Below, one piece after another: positions 52,617 through 62,138 of a stretch of DNA of 64,000 bases; position 1 is the stretch's first letter; every line of letters starts with the position of its first letter. The DNA lies in assembly GCF_000236805.1 (NCBI RefSeq), contig NZ_AGFX01000011.1:248001-312000 (forward strand), read 5' to 3'. The translations under genes were made by a program, and so were the position numbers. This DNA comes from Paenibacillus peoriae KCTC 3763 (GTDB lineage: Bacteria; Bacillota; Bacilli; Paenibacillales; Paenibacillaceae). The notes beneath the pieces are model-generated. The model was given only the letters and a program-made list of their open reading frames with translations. It did no database searches and had not been told where the DNA came from.

Positions 52617-53306
52617 TTAAACCGCTTTTTCATGTTTTTCATGATTGGATACCGCTCTGCGGTTTTGAATATATCCTGTGAGTAAAATACTAACCGTAAT
52701 TAAGGTAATAAATAGGATACGCAACGCTGGGTGCTCAGTAAAGTATGGTTCAAGCTTACGTTCTTCGGTAATCATATTAGAGGCCGTATAGCCAAGCACG
52801 GCTGAGCCCAAATAGATAATCCAGGGGAATTTATGAATAAGTTTGATAAAAAGAGTGCTTCCCCATACAACAATCGGCACACTGATCAGCAGACCGAGCA
52901 CCACGAGCACCAAATGCTGCTGGGCAGCGCCAGCAACAGCAATTACGTTGTCCAGACCCATGGCCGCATCGGCTATAATAATGGTGCGAATAGCACCCCA
53001 TAAGGTGGTTCCCGCTTTGACTTCGGTGTGATCCTCCTGATCCACCAGCAGCTTATACGCGATCCAGATTAGCATTACACCACCAATCAATAATAACCAC
53101 GGTATTTGAAGCAACCAAAGTACCACAATGGTGGCTGCTATGCGAATGAGCAGGGCACCTCCGGTGCCGTATAGAATCGCTTTTTTTTGCGTCGCGGGCG
53201 GTAGCTTCCTGGCGGCAAGTCCGATTACGATTGCATTATCTCCTGCGAGCAAAAGGTCAATGAATATCACATTAAGCAGTAGCCAAATAAACTGAAATCC
53301 GGACAT
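52617..53306 (-). CDS. TerC family integral membrane protein
   Basis: 229 residues with about seven helices. The TerC signature is present: FIDLLLAGDNAIVIGLAARK, LPPATQKKAILYGTGGALLI, IADAAMGLDNVIAVAGAAQQ, with the acidic residues of DLLLAGDN and MGLDN likely in a metal path. TerC-type proteins are linked to manganese export and metalation of secreted enzymes. I chose ATG at 53306 (SGFQFIWLLLNVIF); ATG at 53321 is immediately next to GGGAG and less likely. Divergent from a paralogue. Confidence 0.9.
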   Translation of the reverse strand: MSGFQFIWLLLNVIFIDLLLAGDNAIVIGLAARKLPPATQKKAILYGTGGALLIRIAATIVVLWLLQIPWLLLIGGVMLIWIAYKLLVDQEDHTEVKAGTTLWGAIRTIIIADAAMGLDNVIAVAGAAQQHLVLVVLGLLISVPIVVWGSTLFIKLIHKFPWIIYLGSAVLGYTASNMITEERKLEPYFTEHPALRILFITLITVSILLTGYIQNRRAVSNHEKHEKAV

Positions 53307-53539
53307 GTCAATTGTTCTCATCTCCCTGATTAAGCATCCCAAGATCATTGCTCTCTGTGAATTAATATCCGTTTTTCGGAAATACGATTTATTATATTGC
53401 TGATCGCTGCTTATTTCAAGGAATTTACTCAACAAATGTGACATGAGTTTTTAAGGATTTATGAACTATGATGAACAATGTGATACGAGCATAGCCTCCT
53501 CCTGTTGTGCATACAAGTAGGATGGGGGTGTTTGTACAC

Positions 53540-54199
53540 ATGGAGCATATCATTTTGCTGTTAAAAATATTAATGATCAATTTGGTGTTAAGCGGTGATA
53601 ATGCGGTTGTTATAGCCATGGCGAGCAAAAACTTGCCTGCAAGACAGCGAAGCCAAGCTATATGGTGGGGGGCGGTAGGCGCAGTTGGCCTGCGCTGTGT
53701 GCTGACTTTTGCAGCAGTCATTTTGCTGCGCATACCCTTTATTCAAGCGGCGGGAGGTCTACTTCTGTTATGGATTGCGTTTAAGCTGCTTTATGAGAAT
53801 GATGATCATGTCGGAATCAGAGCTGAAACCAGCATATGGAAGGCTATACAGGTGATCCTGGTAGCGGATTTTGTAATGAGTCTGGATAATGTATTAGCTA
53901 TTGCAGCGCTTGCGAATGGAGATATCGCCATTATTGTCATCGGCATTGCAATTAGCATTCCAATTGTCGTCTGGGGCAGCAACGTTATTGCGATCTGGCT
54001 TCACCGTTTCCCTGTACTTGTTTTGCTCGGGGCTGCAATTTTAGCCTTCACGGCAGGAGAAATGCTGCTGCGTGATTCCAGATTAGGCGTATGGTTAGCG
54101 GGAGCAGGGGAAGTTTTACAGGCATGGTTACCAGGATTGTTGGCCGCAGCAGTTATCATTGTTGGAATATATCGTCAACAGCGAGCTCACCACATTTGA
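53540..54199 (+). CDS. TerC family protein (YjbE-like)
   Basis: 219 residues: EHIILLLKILMINLVLSGDN, AVVIAMASKNLPARQRSQAI, and VLVADFVMSLDNVLAIAALA mark a second TerC protein with the same two acidic motifs. ATG at 53540 sits nine bases after GGGGGTG. It faces away from the first TerC gene. I looked for the yybP-ykoY manganese riboswitch often found before such genes and do not see it in the 230-base gap. Confidence 0.9.
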   Translation: MEHIILLLKILMINLVLSGDNAVVIAMASKNLPARQRSQAIWWGAVGAVGLRCVLTFAAVILLRIPFIQAAGGLLLLWIAFKLLYENDDHVGIRAETSIWKAIQVILVADFVMSLDNVLAIAALANGDIAIIVIGIAISIPIVVWGSNVIAIWLHRFPVLVLLGAAILAFTAGEMLLRDSRLGVWLAGAGEVLQAWLPGLLAAAVIIVGIYRQQRAHHI

Positions 54200-54360
54200 A
54201 CGTAGTTTTTTTGGAAAACATCGGCTAAACTATACATAGGGTTTTGCAGATACCGGGGATTCTGCTCGGTTTTTGTAAATACGCTATATTCATCAAAATA
54301 CACTCAAAAACAATCACATTAAAAAAACACAAACCAATTCAGCAAGCAAAGGAGACCGCA

Positions 54361-54852
54361 ATGAATTCCAGAAAAGAGCGTATGATCGGAGTGGGCATTG
54401 TTGCCGTAGGACTGATTATTTTGTTGGGAAAACTGGGGGCATTCTCCTTTTTGGGACGAACCTTTTGGCCCTTGCTGATATTAATCCCGGGCATTATACT
54501 GCATGCGATGTACATGATGCGTAAAGTATCCCCCTTTATGCTGCTGCCCGCCGGAATTTTGACCGTTTATGGCTTTTTATTTTCTCTTTGCAATACCTGG
54601 GGCTGGCATTTAATGGCCTACCTGTGGCCTCTGTTACTTCTTGGGGTGGCGATCGGATTGTGGGAATACGCCATCAATGATTCATCACTTTCTCGTAATG
54701 TATACACAGGTTCTGTCATCTTAGGCTTGGTATCGGTGATTTTATTAATGATTAGCCTGTTAAGAACAGGCATTATTTATATGATTGCAGTTTTGCTGAT
54801 CGGGGCTGGAATTTGGCTGGTCGTTAACAACCGCGGCACACGTAAACGATAG
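54361..54852 (+). CDS. Small multi-pass membrane protein (LiaI/LiaF-like)
   Basis: 163 residues with a short basic head (NSRKERMIG) and four to five helices (VGIVAVGLIILLGKLGAFSF, FWPLLILIPGIILHAMYMMR, WPLLLLGVAIGLWEYAI, SVILGLVSVILLMISLL). The repeated 'FWPLLIL..G' pattern is typical of the N-terminal membrane domain of DUF5668/LiaF-type envelope-stress proteins. ATG follows AAAGGAGACCGCA. Function not determinable. Confidence 0.75.
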   Translation: MNSRKERMIGVGIVAVGLIILLGKLGAFSFLGRTFWPLLILIPGIILHAMYMMRKVSPFMLLPAGILTVYGFLFSLCNTWGWHLMAYLWPLLLLGVAIGLWEYAINDSSLSRNVYTGSVILGLVSVILLMISLLRTGIIYMIAVLLIGAGIWLVVNNRGTRKR

Positions 54853-54906
54853 AACGACAAGCCGTCAGGATTCATGGCGGTAAATTACGGAACAGGGAAG
54901 AATGTC

Positions 54907-54934
54907 TTGCTTTATGACATATTTCTACTATAAT
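54907..54934 (+). promoter_or_regulatory. Sigma-A promoter of typA
   Basis: TTGCTT (54907-54912), 16-base spacer, TATAAT (54929-54934). The leader to typA is about 195 bases. Confidence 0.6.
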
Positions 54935-54949
54935 ATAATGGATATGATA

Positions 54950-54980
54950 AAAGCGTCGGAGTGATTTCTGACGCTTATTT
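54950..54980 (+). terminator. Hairpin early in the typA leader
   Basis: AAGCGTC (54951-54957) pairs with GACGCTT (54970-54976), followed by ATTTT. It lies about ten bases after the expected start, so it may be a weak attenuator or a 5' stabilising stem. Confidence 0.45.
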
Positions 54981-55138
54981 TAAGGTTTTCACGCGAATCG
55001 GAGAGAGAAGCTGTCTGTGTTAGGCCTAAAACATATAGGAGGCCGGCAGGGAGTGGGCCTGAAGAACGATTGTTAGCCTTGAATTACTTCAGGATAGAGA
55101 CACTATTTTGATATACGGAAAGGATATGGATACAAACC

Positions 55139-56980
55139 ATGCATGCAAGAGAGAACATTCGCAATATTGCGATTATTGCCCACGTCGACCACGGTAAAAC
55201 GACGCTTGTCGACAAGCTGCTTCAACAGTCTGGAACTTTTAGAGAACACGAGGCTGTTCAGGAGCGCGCCATGGACTCCAACGATCTGGAGCGTGAACGC
55301 GGTATTACGATTTTGGCTAAAAATACAGCTATCACTTACAAAGATTATCTGATTAACATTGTAGATACACCGGGACACGCCGACTTTGGCGGTGAAGTGG
55401 AACGGATTATGAAAATGGTTGACGGCGTTTTGCTCGTCGTTGATGCTTATGAAGGTTGCATGCCGCAAACGAAATTCGTACTGCGGAAAGCACTGGAACA
55501 AAATCTGACGCCTATCGTCGTCGTGAACAAAATTGACCGTCCGGCAGCTCGCCCGGCAGAAGTCATTGACGAAGTGCTGGATCTGTTCATCGAGCTGGGG
55601 GCGAATGATGAGCAATTGGAGTTCCCTGTTGTGTACGCTTCGGCGCTGAACGGAACCTCCAGTCTGGATGCTGAAAAACAAGACGATAACATGCAGGCAT
55701 TGTACCAAACTGTTGTAGAGCACATTCCAGCTCCAACTGAAAAAATAGATGAGCCTCTTCAATTCCTCGTAACGCTGATGGACTACAACGAATACCTGGG
55801 CCGGATTGCCGTAGGTCGTGTAAACCGCGGTATCATCAAGCAGGGACAAGCGGTTACCGTGATGCAGCGTGATGGCAGCAGTAAATCAGCACGTATTGAG
55901 AAGCTGTTCGGCTTCCAAGGCCTGAAACGCATTGAAACCGATCAAGCGGGCGCTGGTGACATTGTGGCGATTGCGGGAATCAAGGATATTAACATCGGTG
56001 AAACCATTGCTGATCCAAGTCATCCTGAAGCTTTGCCTGTACTGAAAATTGATGAGCCAACACTGCAAATGACCTTTTTGGTTAACAACAGCCCATTTGC
56101 TGGACGCGATGGTAAGTGGGTAACATCCCGTAAATTGCGTGAGCGTCTTCTAAAAGAGCTTGAAACAGATGTCAGCTTGCGTGTGGATGAAACGGACAGC
56201 CCGGACGCTTTTATTGTATCTGGACGCGGTGAGCTGCATCTGGGTATCCTGATTGAAAACATGCGTCGTGAAGGTTATGAACTGCAAGTGTCCAAACCGG
56301 AAGTTATCGTTAAGGAAATTGATGGCAAGAAAATGGAGCCAATCGAACGTCTTCTCATCGATATTCCGGAAGAAAGCATGGGCGCAGTTATGGAAAGCCT
56401 GGGCTCCCGTAAAGCTGAAATGGTTAACATGATCAATAACGGTACCGGACAGGTTCGCTTGGAATTCCTGATTCCTGCTCGTGGTCTGATCGGTTACACT
56501 ACGAACTTCCTGACATTGACTCGTGGTTACGGCGTAATGAACCATGCGTTTGACAGCTATGGCCCATTTGTTGGCGGTCAAGTAGGTGGACGTCATCAGG
56601 GTGTACTCGTGTCAACGGAAAATGGCAGCTCTACATTTTATGGTATGCTAGGCGTAGAGGATCGCGGTATTTTGTTCCTGGAGCCAGGTACTGAAATCTA
56701 TGAGGGCATGATCGTTGGGGAACACACACGTGATAACGACATTGTCGTTAACATTTGTAAAGAAAAACAATTGACGAACGTTCGCTCAGCAACAAAAGAC
56801 GATACTGTTAAACTGAAAACACCTGTTATCTTCTCTCTGGAGCAGGCGCTGGAATATCTGAATGATGATGAGTATTGCGAAATTACACCTAACGCCATTC
56901 GTTTGCGTAAAAAGATCCTGAACAAAGGTGAACGCGAGCGTGCGGAGAAACAACGTAAAACAGCACAAGCAAATGCGTAA
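55139..56980 (+). CDS. typA: Ribosome-associated GTPase TypA/BipA
   Basis: 613-residue translational GTPase related to EF-G, active in stress and in ribosome assembly at low temperature. Motifs: [14 protein letters not shown] (G1), [13 protein letters not shown] (switch I), [20 protein letters not shown] (G3), [10 protein letters not shown] (G4). Further on are beta-barrel and EF-G domain V-like parts and the BipA-specific C-terminus ([20 protein letters not shown]). The SD is not strong (GGAAAGGATATGGATACAAACC before ATG). Confidence 0.96.
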   Translation: MHARENIRNIAIIAHVDHGKTTLVDKLLQQSGTFREHEAVQERAMDSNDLERERGITILAKNTAITYKDYLINIVDTPGHADFGGEVERIMKMVDGVLLVVDAYEGCMPQTKFVLRKALEQNLTPIVVVNKIDRPAARPAEVIDEVLDLFIELGANDEQLEFPVVYASALNGTSSLDAEKQDDNMQALYQTVVEHIPAPTEKIDEPLQFLVTLMDYNEYLGRIAVGRVNRGIIKQGQAVTVMQRDGSSKSARIEKLFGFQGLKRIETDQAGAGDIVAIAGIKDINIGETIADPSHPEALPVLKIDEPTLQMTFLVNNSPFAGRDGKWVTSRKLRERLLKELETDVSLRVDETDSPDAFIVSGRGELHLGILIENMRREGYELQVSKPEVIVKEIDGKKMEPIERLLIDIPEESMGAVMESLGSRKAEMVNMINNGTGQVRLEFLIPARGLIGYTTNFLTLTRGYGVMNHAFDSYGPFVGGQVGGRHQGVLVSTENGSSTFYGMLGVEDRGILFLEPGTEIYEGMIVGEHTRDNDIVVNICKEKQLTNVRSATKDDTVKLKTPVIFSLEQALEYLNDDEYCEITPNAIRLRKKILNKGERERAEKQRKTAQANA

Positions 56981-57002
56981 TTAATTGGTTTGGTCTTTGG
57001 CC

Positions 57003-57046
57003 ACAGCGGCGACGCCCGGAATGGGATGCGCCGCTGTATCTGTTTT
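57003..57046. terminator. Intrinsic terminator of typA
   Basis: ACAGCGGCG pairs perfectly with CGCCGCTGT over 17 bases, then ATCTGTTTT. Confidence 0.75.
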
Positions 57047-57097
57047 AAGATTATAAACTCGGAGTCTTTCTCAAAACGCAGGAAAAGGTGTTGAATC

Positions 57098-58159
57098 ATG
57101 AGTAATCTTTCAAACGGATTGCCTCCCCGGACACAAAGCGGGAACAAATCCACCAAACAGAAAAAAACGAAAAAGAAAAAAAGCTTTCTCAGATCGTTCA
57201 TGAAGTTTGTTATGTTTTTACTCATTATAGGTATATTGGCAGCAGGTGGTTATACCTACTATATTTATAATCAGGTAGAGGACGTTTTGGATACAGGGAA
57301 TAACAGAGAAGTGCCCCAAACGGAATTGGCTGAGTCTAAGCCTTTGACCGTTTTATTGCTTGGAACCGATTACCGTCCTGATCATCCGACGTATTTGTCA
57401 GATGTTATTATGGTAGCCACCTTGAATCCCAATACGAAATCCTCCACCATTGTGTCCTTGCCGCGCGATACACGTCTGGAATTGGATGGATATAAGCCGC
57501 GCAAGCTGAATGAGTATTATCCGGTATTTAAAGCCAGAGAGAAAGAATCTGGTGAGGTCGCTGAAGAGCAAATGAAGAAGATGATCGGCAAATATTTAAA
57601 CATTAATATTGATTATGTAACGGTTATTAACTTCCAGGGCTTTAGAGATGTTGTGGATAATTTGGGTGGCGTAGATGTTACGGTTGATAAAAACATGTGT
57701 TATCGTGACCGTGCAGATGGCACGAATATTAACCTAACAGCTGGAGCCAAGCACTTAAACGGTGATCAAGCCCTTGATTTTGTTCGTTACCGCAAATCGA
57801 ATTGTCGTCCAAAAACGGATGGATCTGACGATTTTGATCGCAACCGTCGACAAAATCAGGTCCTGCATTCTCTGATTGACCAAATGCAATCCTTTAACGC
57901 TCTGACCAAATTTGGTGCCATTATTAAATCCGTTGATAAAAATATGACGACAGATATTGAGTCACAGCAAATGAAAAATATTGTACAAACCTATTGGAAT
58001 ATTTCCAAGCAAAATGTGAAGTACAATCCGGTAGCGGGAACATGGCGTAGTCCTTATGTATATATTGATGAGCAACAGCTCGATGAGGCCAGACAAGCCC
58101 TGCAAGCGGAATTGGCCAAAAAAGCAAACGATAATACTGTAACTTCTTCCAATTCCTGA
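57098..58159 (+). CDS. LytR-CpsA-Psr (LCP) family cell-wall ligase
   Basis: 353 residues. A basic cytoplasmic head (KKTKKKKSFLRSFMKF), one membrane helix (VMFLLIIGILAAGGYTYYIY) and an extracellular LCP domain: LLLGTDYRPDHPTYLSDVIM, VSLPRDTRLELDGYKPRKLN, VINFQGFRDVVDNLGGVDVT, DQALDFVRYRKSNC and DFDRNRRQNQVLHSLID. These include the conserved Asp and Arg that bind polyprenyl pyrophosphate. LCP enzymes attach teichoic acids or capsule to peptidoglycan. ATG follows AAAAGGTGTTGAATC. Confidence 0.93.
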   Translation: MSNLSNGLPPRTQSGNKSTKQKKTKKKKSFLRSFMKFVMFLLIIGILAAGGYTYYIYNQVEDVLDTGNNREVPQTELAESKPLTVLLLGTDYRPDHPTYLSDVIMVATLNPNTKSSTIVSLPRDTRLELDGYKPRKLNEYYPVFKAREKESGEVAEEQMKKMIGKYLNINIDYVTVINFQGFRDVVDNLGGVDVTVDKNMCYRDRADGTNINLTAGAKHLNGDQALDFVRYRKSNCRPKTDGSDDFDRNRRQNQVLHSLIDQMQSFNALTKFGAIIKSVDKNMTTDIESQQMKNIVQTYWNISKQNVKYNPVAGTWRSPYVYIDEQQLDEARQALQAELAKKANDNTVTSSNS

Positions 58160-58234
58160 GTATGTATCTTTCTCCTCTCATATGTTATACTCGCAGCGAG
58201 TAAAAGCACTTATATGACATAAGGGGGTTGAAGT

Positions 58235-58339
58235 ATGTCTGAATTTGTAGTGCGTCAAGTATATCGTTTGGATATGGGCAACAGTTTGGAATCAAATATT
58301 GTCTGTTATTTCTGTATGGAAATGAGAGAAATAAGTTAG
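58235..58339 (+). CDS. Candidate 34-residue peptide
   Basis: ATG at 58235 follows AAGGGGGTTGAAGT, a strong binding site at good distance. The peptide starts SEFVVRQVYRLDMGNSLESN and ends with IVCYFCMEMREIS, carrying a C-x2-C pair. A terminator begins at the stop codon, so the unit has a site, a frame and an end of its own. I do not recognise it. In B. subtilis the interval between typA (ylaG) and the PIN-PhoH gene ylaK holds small genes (ylaH, ylaI), but no homology can be claimed. Confidence 0.5.
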   Translation: MSEFVVRQVYRLDMGNSLESNIVCYFCMEMREIS

Positions 58340-58366
58340 GTCCAGTGAATGATCACTGGGCCTTTT
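58338..58366. terminator. Intrinsic terminator
   Basis: AGGTCCAGTGA pairs with TCACTGGGCCT, followed by TTTG. It overlaps the last base pair of the small ORF stop codon. The remainder to 58535 shows no gene. Confidence 0.75.
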
Positions 58367-58535
58367 GTGTCTTCCTAAGATGTACAGGCTCATAGGCTAT
58401 GTTGAGCTACAAAATTTTTGCTGCTTCATACTCATAAGGAGGTCTTTTTTAAGGGAATCAGCAAGTATTGGGGAACCTGTGAATAGGATAGATATGAAAC
58501 ACGAGATTGTCCACGCCGCTTTGGAGGGGATTTAA

Positions 58536-59867
58536 ATGAAGAAAATTTTTGTGCTGGATACGAATGTGCTGCTGCATGATCCGAAAGCCATTTTTACCTT
58601 CAAAGAACATGAGGTTGTTATTCCAGCTGTTGTTCTGGAAGAAATCGACTCCAAAAAACGCAACGCGGATGAGATTGGACGCAATGCCCGCAATGTATCA
58701 CGATTGTTGGACGGGTTGAGAGATGTAGGTCATCTGCATAGTGGTGTTCCTCTTCCCCAAGGTGGGAGGCTAAAGGTTGAGTTAAACCACCGGAGTTTTA
58801 TGAAAGTTCAGGAGATGTTTGGGGAGGTTTCTAACGATAATCGGATTCTGGCAGTCGCCTTGAACTATCATCTGGAAGAGCAGGAGCAGACTGAACCGCG
58901 TTCGGTCGTGTTGGTCAGTAAAGATGTATTGGTCAGAATCAAGGCAGATGTATTGGGACTGCTGACCGAAGATTATTTATCCGATAGAACAGGTGATCTA
59001 AGCGAGCTATACCCCGGGTATTCAGCAATCCAGGTGCATCCGTCCATCATAGATGAATTTTACTCCAATCGTTTTTTATCAATTAAATCACTGAATTTAC
59101 CTTATACGCTGTATCCACATGAATTTGTGATTCTGAAAGATCAAATGGGAACTGGGAAGTCGGCTTTACTGAAAGTGAACCAGGATGCAGAGCGAATGGA
59201 GCCACTGTATTTAAGTAACGAATCGGTGTGGGGAATCAGCGCGCGTAATGCTCAACAACGGATGGCATTGGAGCTTTTACTGAATGACGATATCCCGCTT
59301 GTGACGATTACTGGAAAAGCGGGTACAGGCAAAACGTTGCTGGCGCTGGCAGCGGGTTTGCTTAAGGTAGAGGATGAACATCGTTTCAAGAAATTGCTGA
59401 TTGCCAGACCTGTTGTTCCTATGGGCAAGGATATCGGATATTTACCGGGAGAAAAGGAGGAAAAGCTTCGCCCGTGGATGCAACCGATTTACGATAATCT
59501 GGAATACCTGTTTGACGCCAAAAAATCAGGCGATATTGATAAAATTTTGATGGGCTTGGGCAGCATTCAGGTGGAGGCGCTCACTTATATTCGCGGGCGT
59601 TCAATACCAGGGCAATTTATTATTATCGATGAGGCTCAGAATCTATCCCGCCATGAAATCAAGACGATTGTGTCCCGAGTCGGAGAGGGGAGCAAAATCA
59701 TTTTGATGGGTGATCCGGAACAGATTGACCACCCGTATCTGGATGCTGCCAGCAACGGTCTGACCTATGTGGTGGAACGGTTCAAGCAGGAAGGGATTAG
59801 CGGGCATATTATGTTGGAAAAAGGAGAACGCTCCAAGCTCGCACAACTGGCTGCCGATCTGCTATAA
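58536..59867 (+). CDS. PIN-domain PhoH family protein (YlaK-like)
   Basis: 443 residues. The N-terminal PIN RNase domain KKIFVLDTNVLLHDPKAIFT, VVIPAVVLEEIDSKKRNADE, and VLVSKDVLVRIKADVLG is joined to a C-terminal PhoH ATPase with TGKAGTGKTLLALAAGL, FIIIDEAQNLSRHEIKTIVS and ILMGDPEQIDHPYLD. Such PhoH2 proteins couple RNA cutting with ATP-driven unwinding. ATG follows TTGGAGGGGATTTAA. It follows typA and the LCP gene, echoing the Bacillus ylaG-ylaK order. Confidence 0.94.
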   Translation: MKKIFVLDTNVLLHDPKAIFTFKEHEVVIPAVVLEEIDSKKRNADEIGRNARNVSRLLDGLRDVGHLHSGVPLPQGGRLKVELNHRSFMKVQEMFGEVSNDNRILAVALNYHLEEQEQTEPRSVVLVSKDVLVRIKADVLGLLTEDYLSDRTGDLSELYPGYSAIQVHPSIIDEFYSNRFLSIKSLNLPYTLYPHEFVILKDQMGTGKSALLKVNQDAERMEPLYLSNESVWGISARNAQQRMALELLLNDDIPLVTITGKAGTGKTLLALAAGLLKVEDEHRFKKLLIARPVVPMGKDIGYLPGEKEEKLRPWMQPIYDNLEYLFDAKKSGDIDKILMGLGSIQVEALTYIRGRSIPGQFIIIDEAQNLSRHEIKTIVSRVGEGSKIILMGDPEQIDHPYLDAASNGLTYVVERFKQEGISGHIMLEKGERSKLAQLAADLL

Positions 59868-59892
59868 GGTTCATATCGTTTTTACAAATATT

Positions 59893-59928
59893 AAAGACCT
59901 CGGGAGCATCCCGGGGTCTCTTGTTTTA
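59893..59928. terminator. Intrinsic terminator
   Basis: AAAGACCTCGGGA pairs with TCCCGGGGTCT over GCA, followed by CTTGTTTTATT. Confidence 0.8.
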
Positions 59929-59967
59929 TTCGCGTAAAATGCAGAATAATGAAAGGTGAGCAAAAGT

Positions 59968-61065
59968 CTATTTCAGGCTTAATTCGAGCTTAACTTCAAG
60001 TGTTCCCGCTGAGGTGTGTACTTCTGTGGCTTTAACATACGCAATGAGCTGCTGTGGATAAAAGCCCAGATCAAAATCATTTTCCAGCTTGTTACGGGTC
60101 GTATCCGGCAGTTCCAGCCCGTTAAATACTAGACGATCCACATGAAATAAAATTGCATTTTGCGGTTCGTTCTCTACAGTGTAGTGTCCTTCTACCATCA
60201 ATTTCATCGTTCCCTGTTGGCCTTCTACCACAATACGGTCCTGCTTGAAAGAAAAGTTGAAATGATTGAACAATTCATTTTCAGATTTTAAAAATCGGTT
60301 GAAATCTTCCTCACGAATGTTGATCGTAATGGTTTTGCCGTTCGTAATCATGGCTCCTTGCTGCTGTTGAATAAATTGAGGTAAATCCTGCATAGCCTGC
60401 GCCAGTGCTTTAAAGTGTCTATTTACCTCATAGACGCCTACATTCTCCCAGTAAGCAGTCAGCTCACTGATCAGCTTGCGGAGAGTATCCGGGTCATTAC
60501 TGGCGCTAACACCTTCGTTTACACGCGACTGAAGCATAAGAATACGTTTACGTTGTTCCAGTAAGTTTGTTTTGACCTTCTCCAATTCCAGCGAGGCCTG
60601 AGTGACTTGTTGCTCTGTTTTTCGCATAGTCTGAACATTGGATTCGTATTCCTGAAGAACATCCTGATCGTGACTAATTAACAACAAGTAGTAATCGTAC
60701 AGAGAGAGAAGCTGCTTTAGATTTTTCGCCCCCAGCACTACACTGAGCAGCTTGTCCCTTTCCCCCATATAATAAGAACGTAGCACAGACCCGGCACGGT
60801 TCCGTTGCGAGGTCATCTGCTCCTGCTGTGTGATGAGATTGTTTCGTAATTCCTGTTGATGCTGTGTAAGAGTCTTTTGTTCCTGGCTGATACGCTCAAT
60901 TTCATGGTCTATTTCAATAATGGACAGGCTATCTTGTAAAATCTGGTTTGCCTCTTGGGAAGGGGCAGCCAGAATAGGACGTACATACATTGAAGTTAGC
61001 ATCGAAGTTAATATCATAGTGATGATCAGCAAGGTACAGCATATGATTTTTATTGGTTTTGTCAT
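59968..61065 (-). CDS. Exported coiled-coil protein of unknown function
   Basis: 365 residues. Signal peptide or anchor (IICCTLLIITMILTSMLTSM, then VRPILAAP), long coiled coil about 40-190 (EIDHEIERISQEQKTLTQHQ, VLQEYESNVQTMRKTEQQVT) with SVLRSYYMGERDKLLSVVLG, a pattern shared with PcsB-like N-terminal domains. A beta-rich C-terminal domain follows (KTITINIREEDFNRFLKSEN, GTMKLMVEGHYTVENEPQNA, LDLGF-like DFDLGFYPQQLIAYVK). No CHAP or peptidase motif is seen, so a hydrolase activator or scaffold is more likely than an enzyme. Convergent with the PIN-PhoH gene. Confidence 0.75.
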   Translation of the reverse strand: MTKPIKIICCTLLIITMILTSMLTSMYVRPILAAPSQEANQILQDSLSIIEIDHEIERISQEQKTLTQHQQELRNNLITQQEQMTSQRNRAGSVLRSYYMGERDKLLSVVLGAKNLKQLLSLYDYYLLLISHDQDVLQEYESNVQTMRKTEQQVTQASLELEKVKTNLLEQRKRILMLQSRVNEGVSASNDPDTLRKLISELTAYWENVGVYEVNRHFKALAQAMQDLPQFIQQQQGAMITNGKTITINIREEDFNRFLKSENELFNHFNFSFKQDRIVVEGQQGTMKLMVEGHYTVENEPQNAILFHVDRLVFNGLELPDTTRNKLENDFDLGFYPQQLIAYVKATEVHTSAGTLEVKLELSLK

Positions 61066-61361
61066 CTGGTTTCCCCTTTAATGTATTACCGAAAAAGACT
61101 GATGATAATGTATATGATCTTTTTTCATTCTTTAACCATTCATTTATTGTACAGCAGTCAGAGCATGCTTGAAACCCAAAACTGTTTGCGTTCACGTATG
61201 AGTTCTTGCAGAAATGGAAATACAATTTAGTATCAAATAGATTCTATGAACTCTACGAGAGGCATAGGAATGAATAAACAGCTTTTATACCCTATTCAAA
61301 TACCGGCAAGCTCGGTTCATGAAGACGGTTATTTCAGGATGTTGTTAGGAGGGCTAGAAGC

Positions 61362-62012
61362 ATGACTGCAATAAGACAAGATGCATGGAGTGCAGAAGAT
61401 GATTTGATATTGGCGGAGGTAACATTGCGTCATATCCGGGAAGGCGGTACACAGCTCGCTGCATTTGAGGAGGTTGGACAAAAAATTGGAAGAACCTCCG
61501 CGGCATGCGGCTTCCGCTGGAACAGTTGCGTACGCAAACGCTACGATGAAGCGATTAGCATTGCCAAAGCGCAGCGTCAAAAACGTAGTTATATCCGCAA
61601 GCAGAGCCCAGTGGGAGTATCGCAGGTGGCGGCCTTTGCCACACTTGATACGGTCGAAGGGGGATACAGATCGGATGGAATGAATGAGGATACGTTATCC
61701 ATTGATGCGGTGATTCGCTTTTTGCGTCAATGGAAAGGAACTGTGCAGGAAACCAATCGCCAGATTAAGATGCTGGAAAAGGATTTGCGGGAAAAGGAAG
61801 AAGAATTGAATCAGCTCCGTTCCATTAATGATCGGCTGTCCAAGGAAGTCAACGAAGTGCAAACTGACTATCGTGTCGTAAATGATGATTATAAAGCCCT
61901 GATTCAGATTATGGACCGAGCACGGCGCTTGGCTTTAATTACTGAGGATGAGGATGAGCTTAAATCCAGATTCAAAATGGACGCCAATGGAAATCTGGAG
62001 CGCATTGAGTAG
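61362..62012 (+). CDS. RsfA family transcription factor
   Basis: 216 residues. The first ~70 form a Myb/SANT-like helical domain: [40 protein letters not shown], and [19 protein letters not shown]. This is the hallmark of RsfA, which modulates sigma-F/sigma-G prespore expression. The C-terminal half is coiled coil ([20 protein letters not shown]). ATG follows TTAGGAGGGCTAGAAGC. The 296-base upstream gap holds no other gene. Confidence 0.88.
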   Translation: MTAIRQDAWSAEDDLILAEVTLRHIREGGTQLAAFEEVGQKIGRTSAACGFRWNSCVRKRYDEAISIAKAQRQKRSYIRKQSPVGVSQVAAFATLDTVEGGYRSDGMNEDTLSIDAVIRFLRQWKGTVQETNRQIKMLEKDLREKEEELNQLRSINDRLSKEVNEVQTDYRVVNDDYKALIQIMDRARRLALITEDEDELKSRFKMDANGNLERIE

Positions 62013-62038
62013 CAAGATTACATCAGCAAATACCATAT

Positions 62039-62077
62039 AAAACGTCAACTCGTGCTTTGCCGTAGTTGGCGTTTTTT
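62039..62077. terminator. Intrinsic terminator
   Basis: AAAACGTCAACT pairs with AGTTGGCGTTTT (one G-T) over a 14-base loop, followed by further T. Confidence 0.8.
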
Positions 62078-62138
62078 GTATTTCTCTGGAGTGCATATGA
62101 TATAGTAGAAAAAAAGATGGAAGCGAGACGATATAAAC

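Noticed and set aside
53307-53539. yybP-ykoY manganese riboswitch between the TerC genes
   Set aside because: The conserved loop sequences and paired stems of that riboswitch were looked for on both strands and not seen.
61196-61225. Possible sigma-F promoter (GTATG-N15-GGAAATACA) before the RsfA-type gene
   Set aside because: Both boxes deviate at key positions and the site is 140 bases from the start codon; not strong enough to list as a feature.
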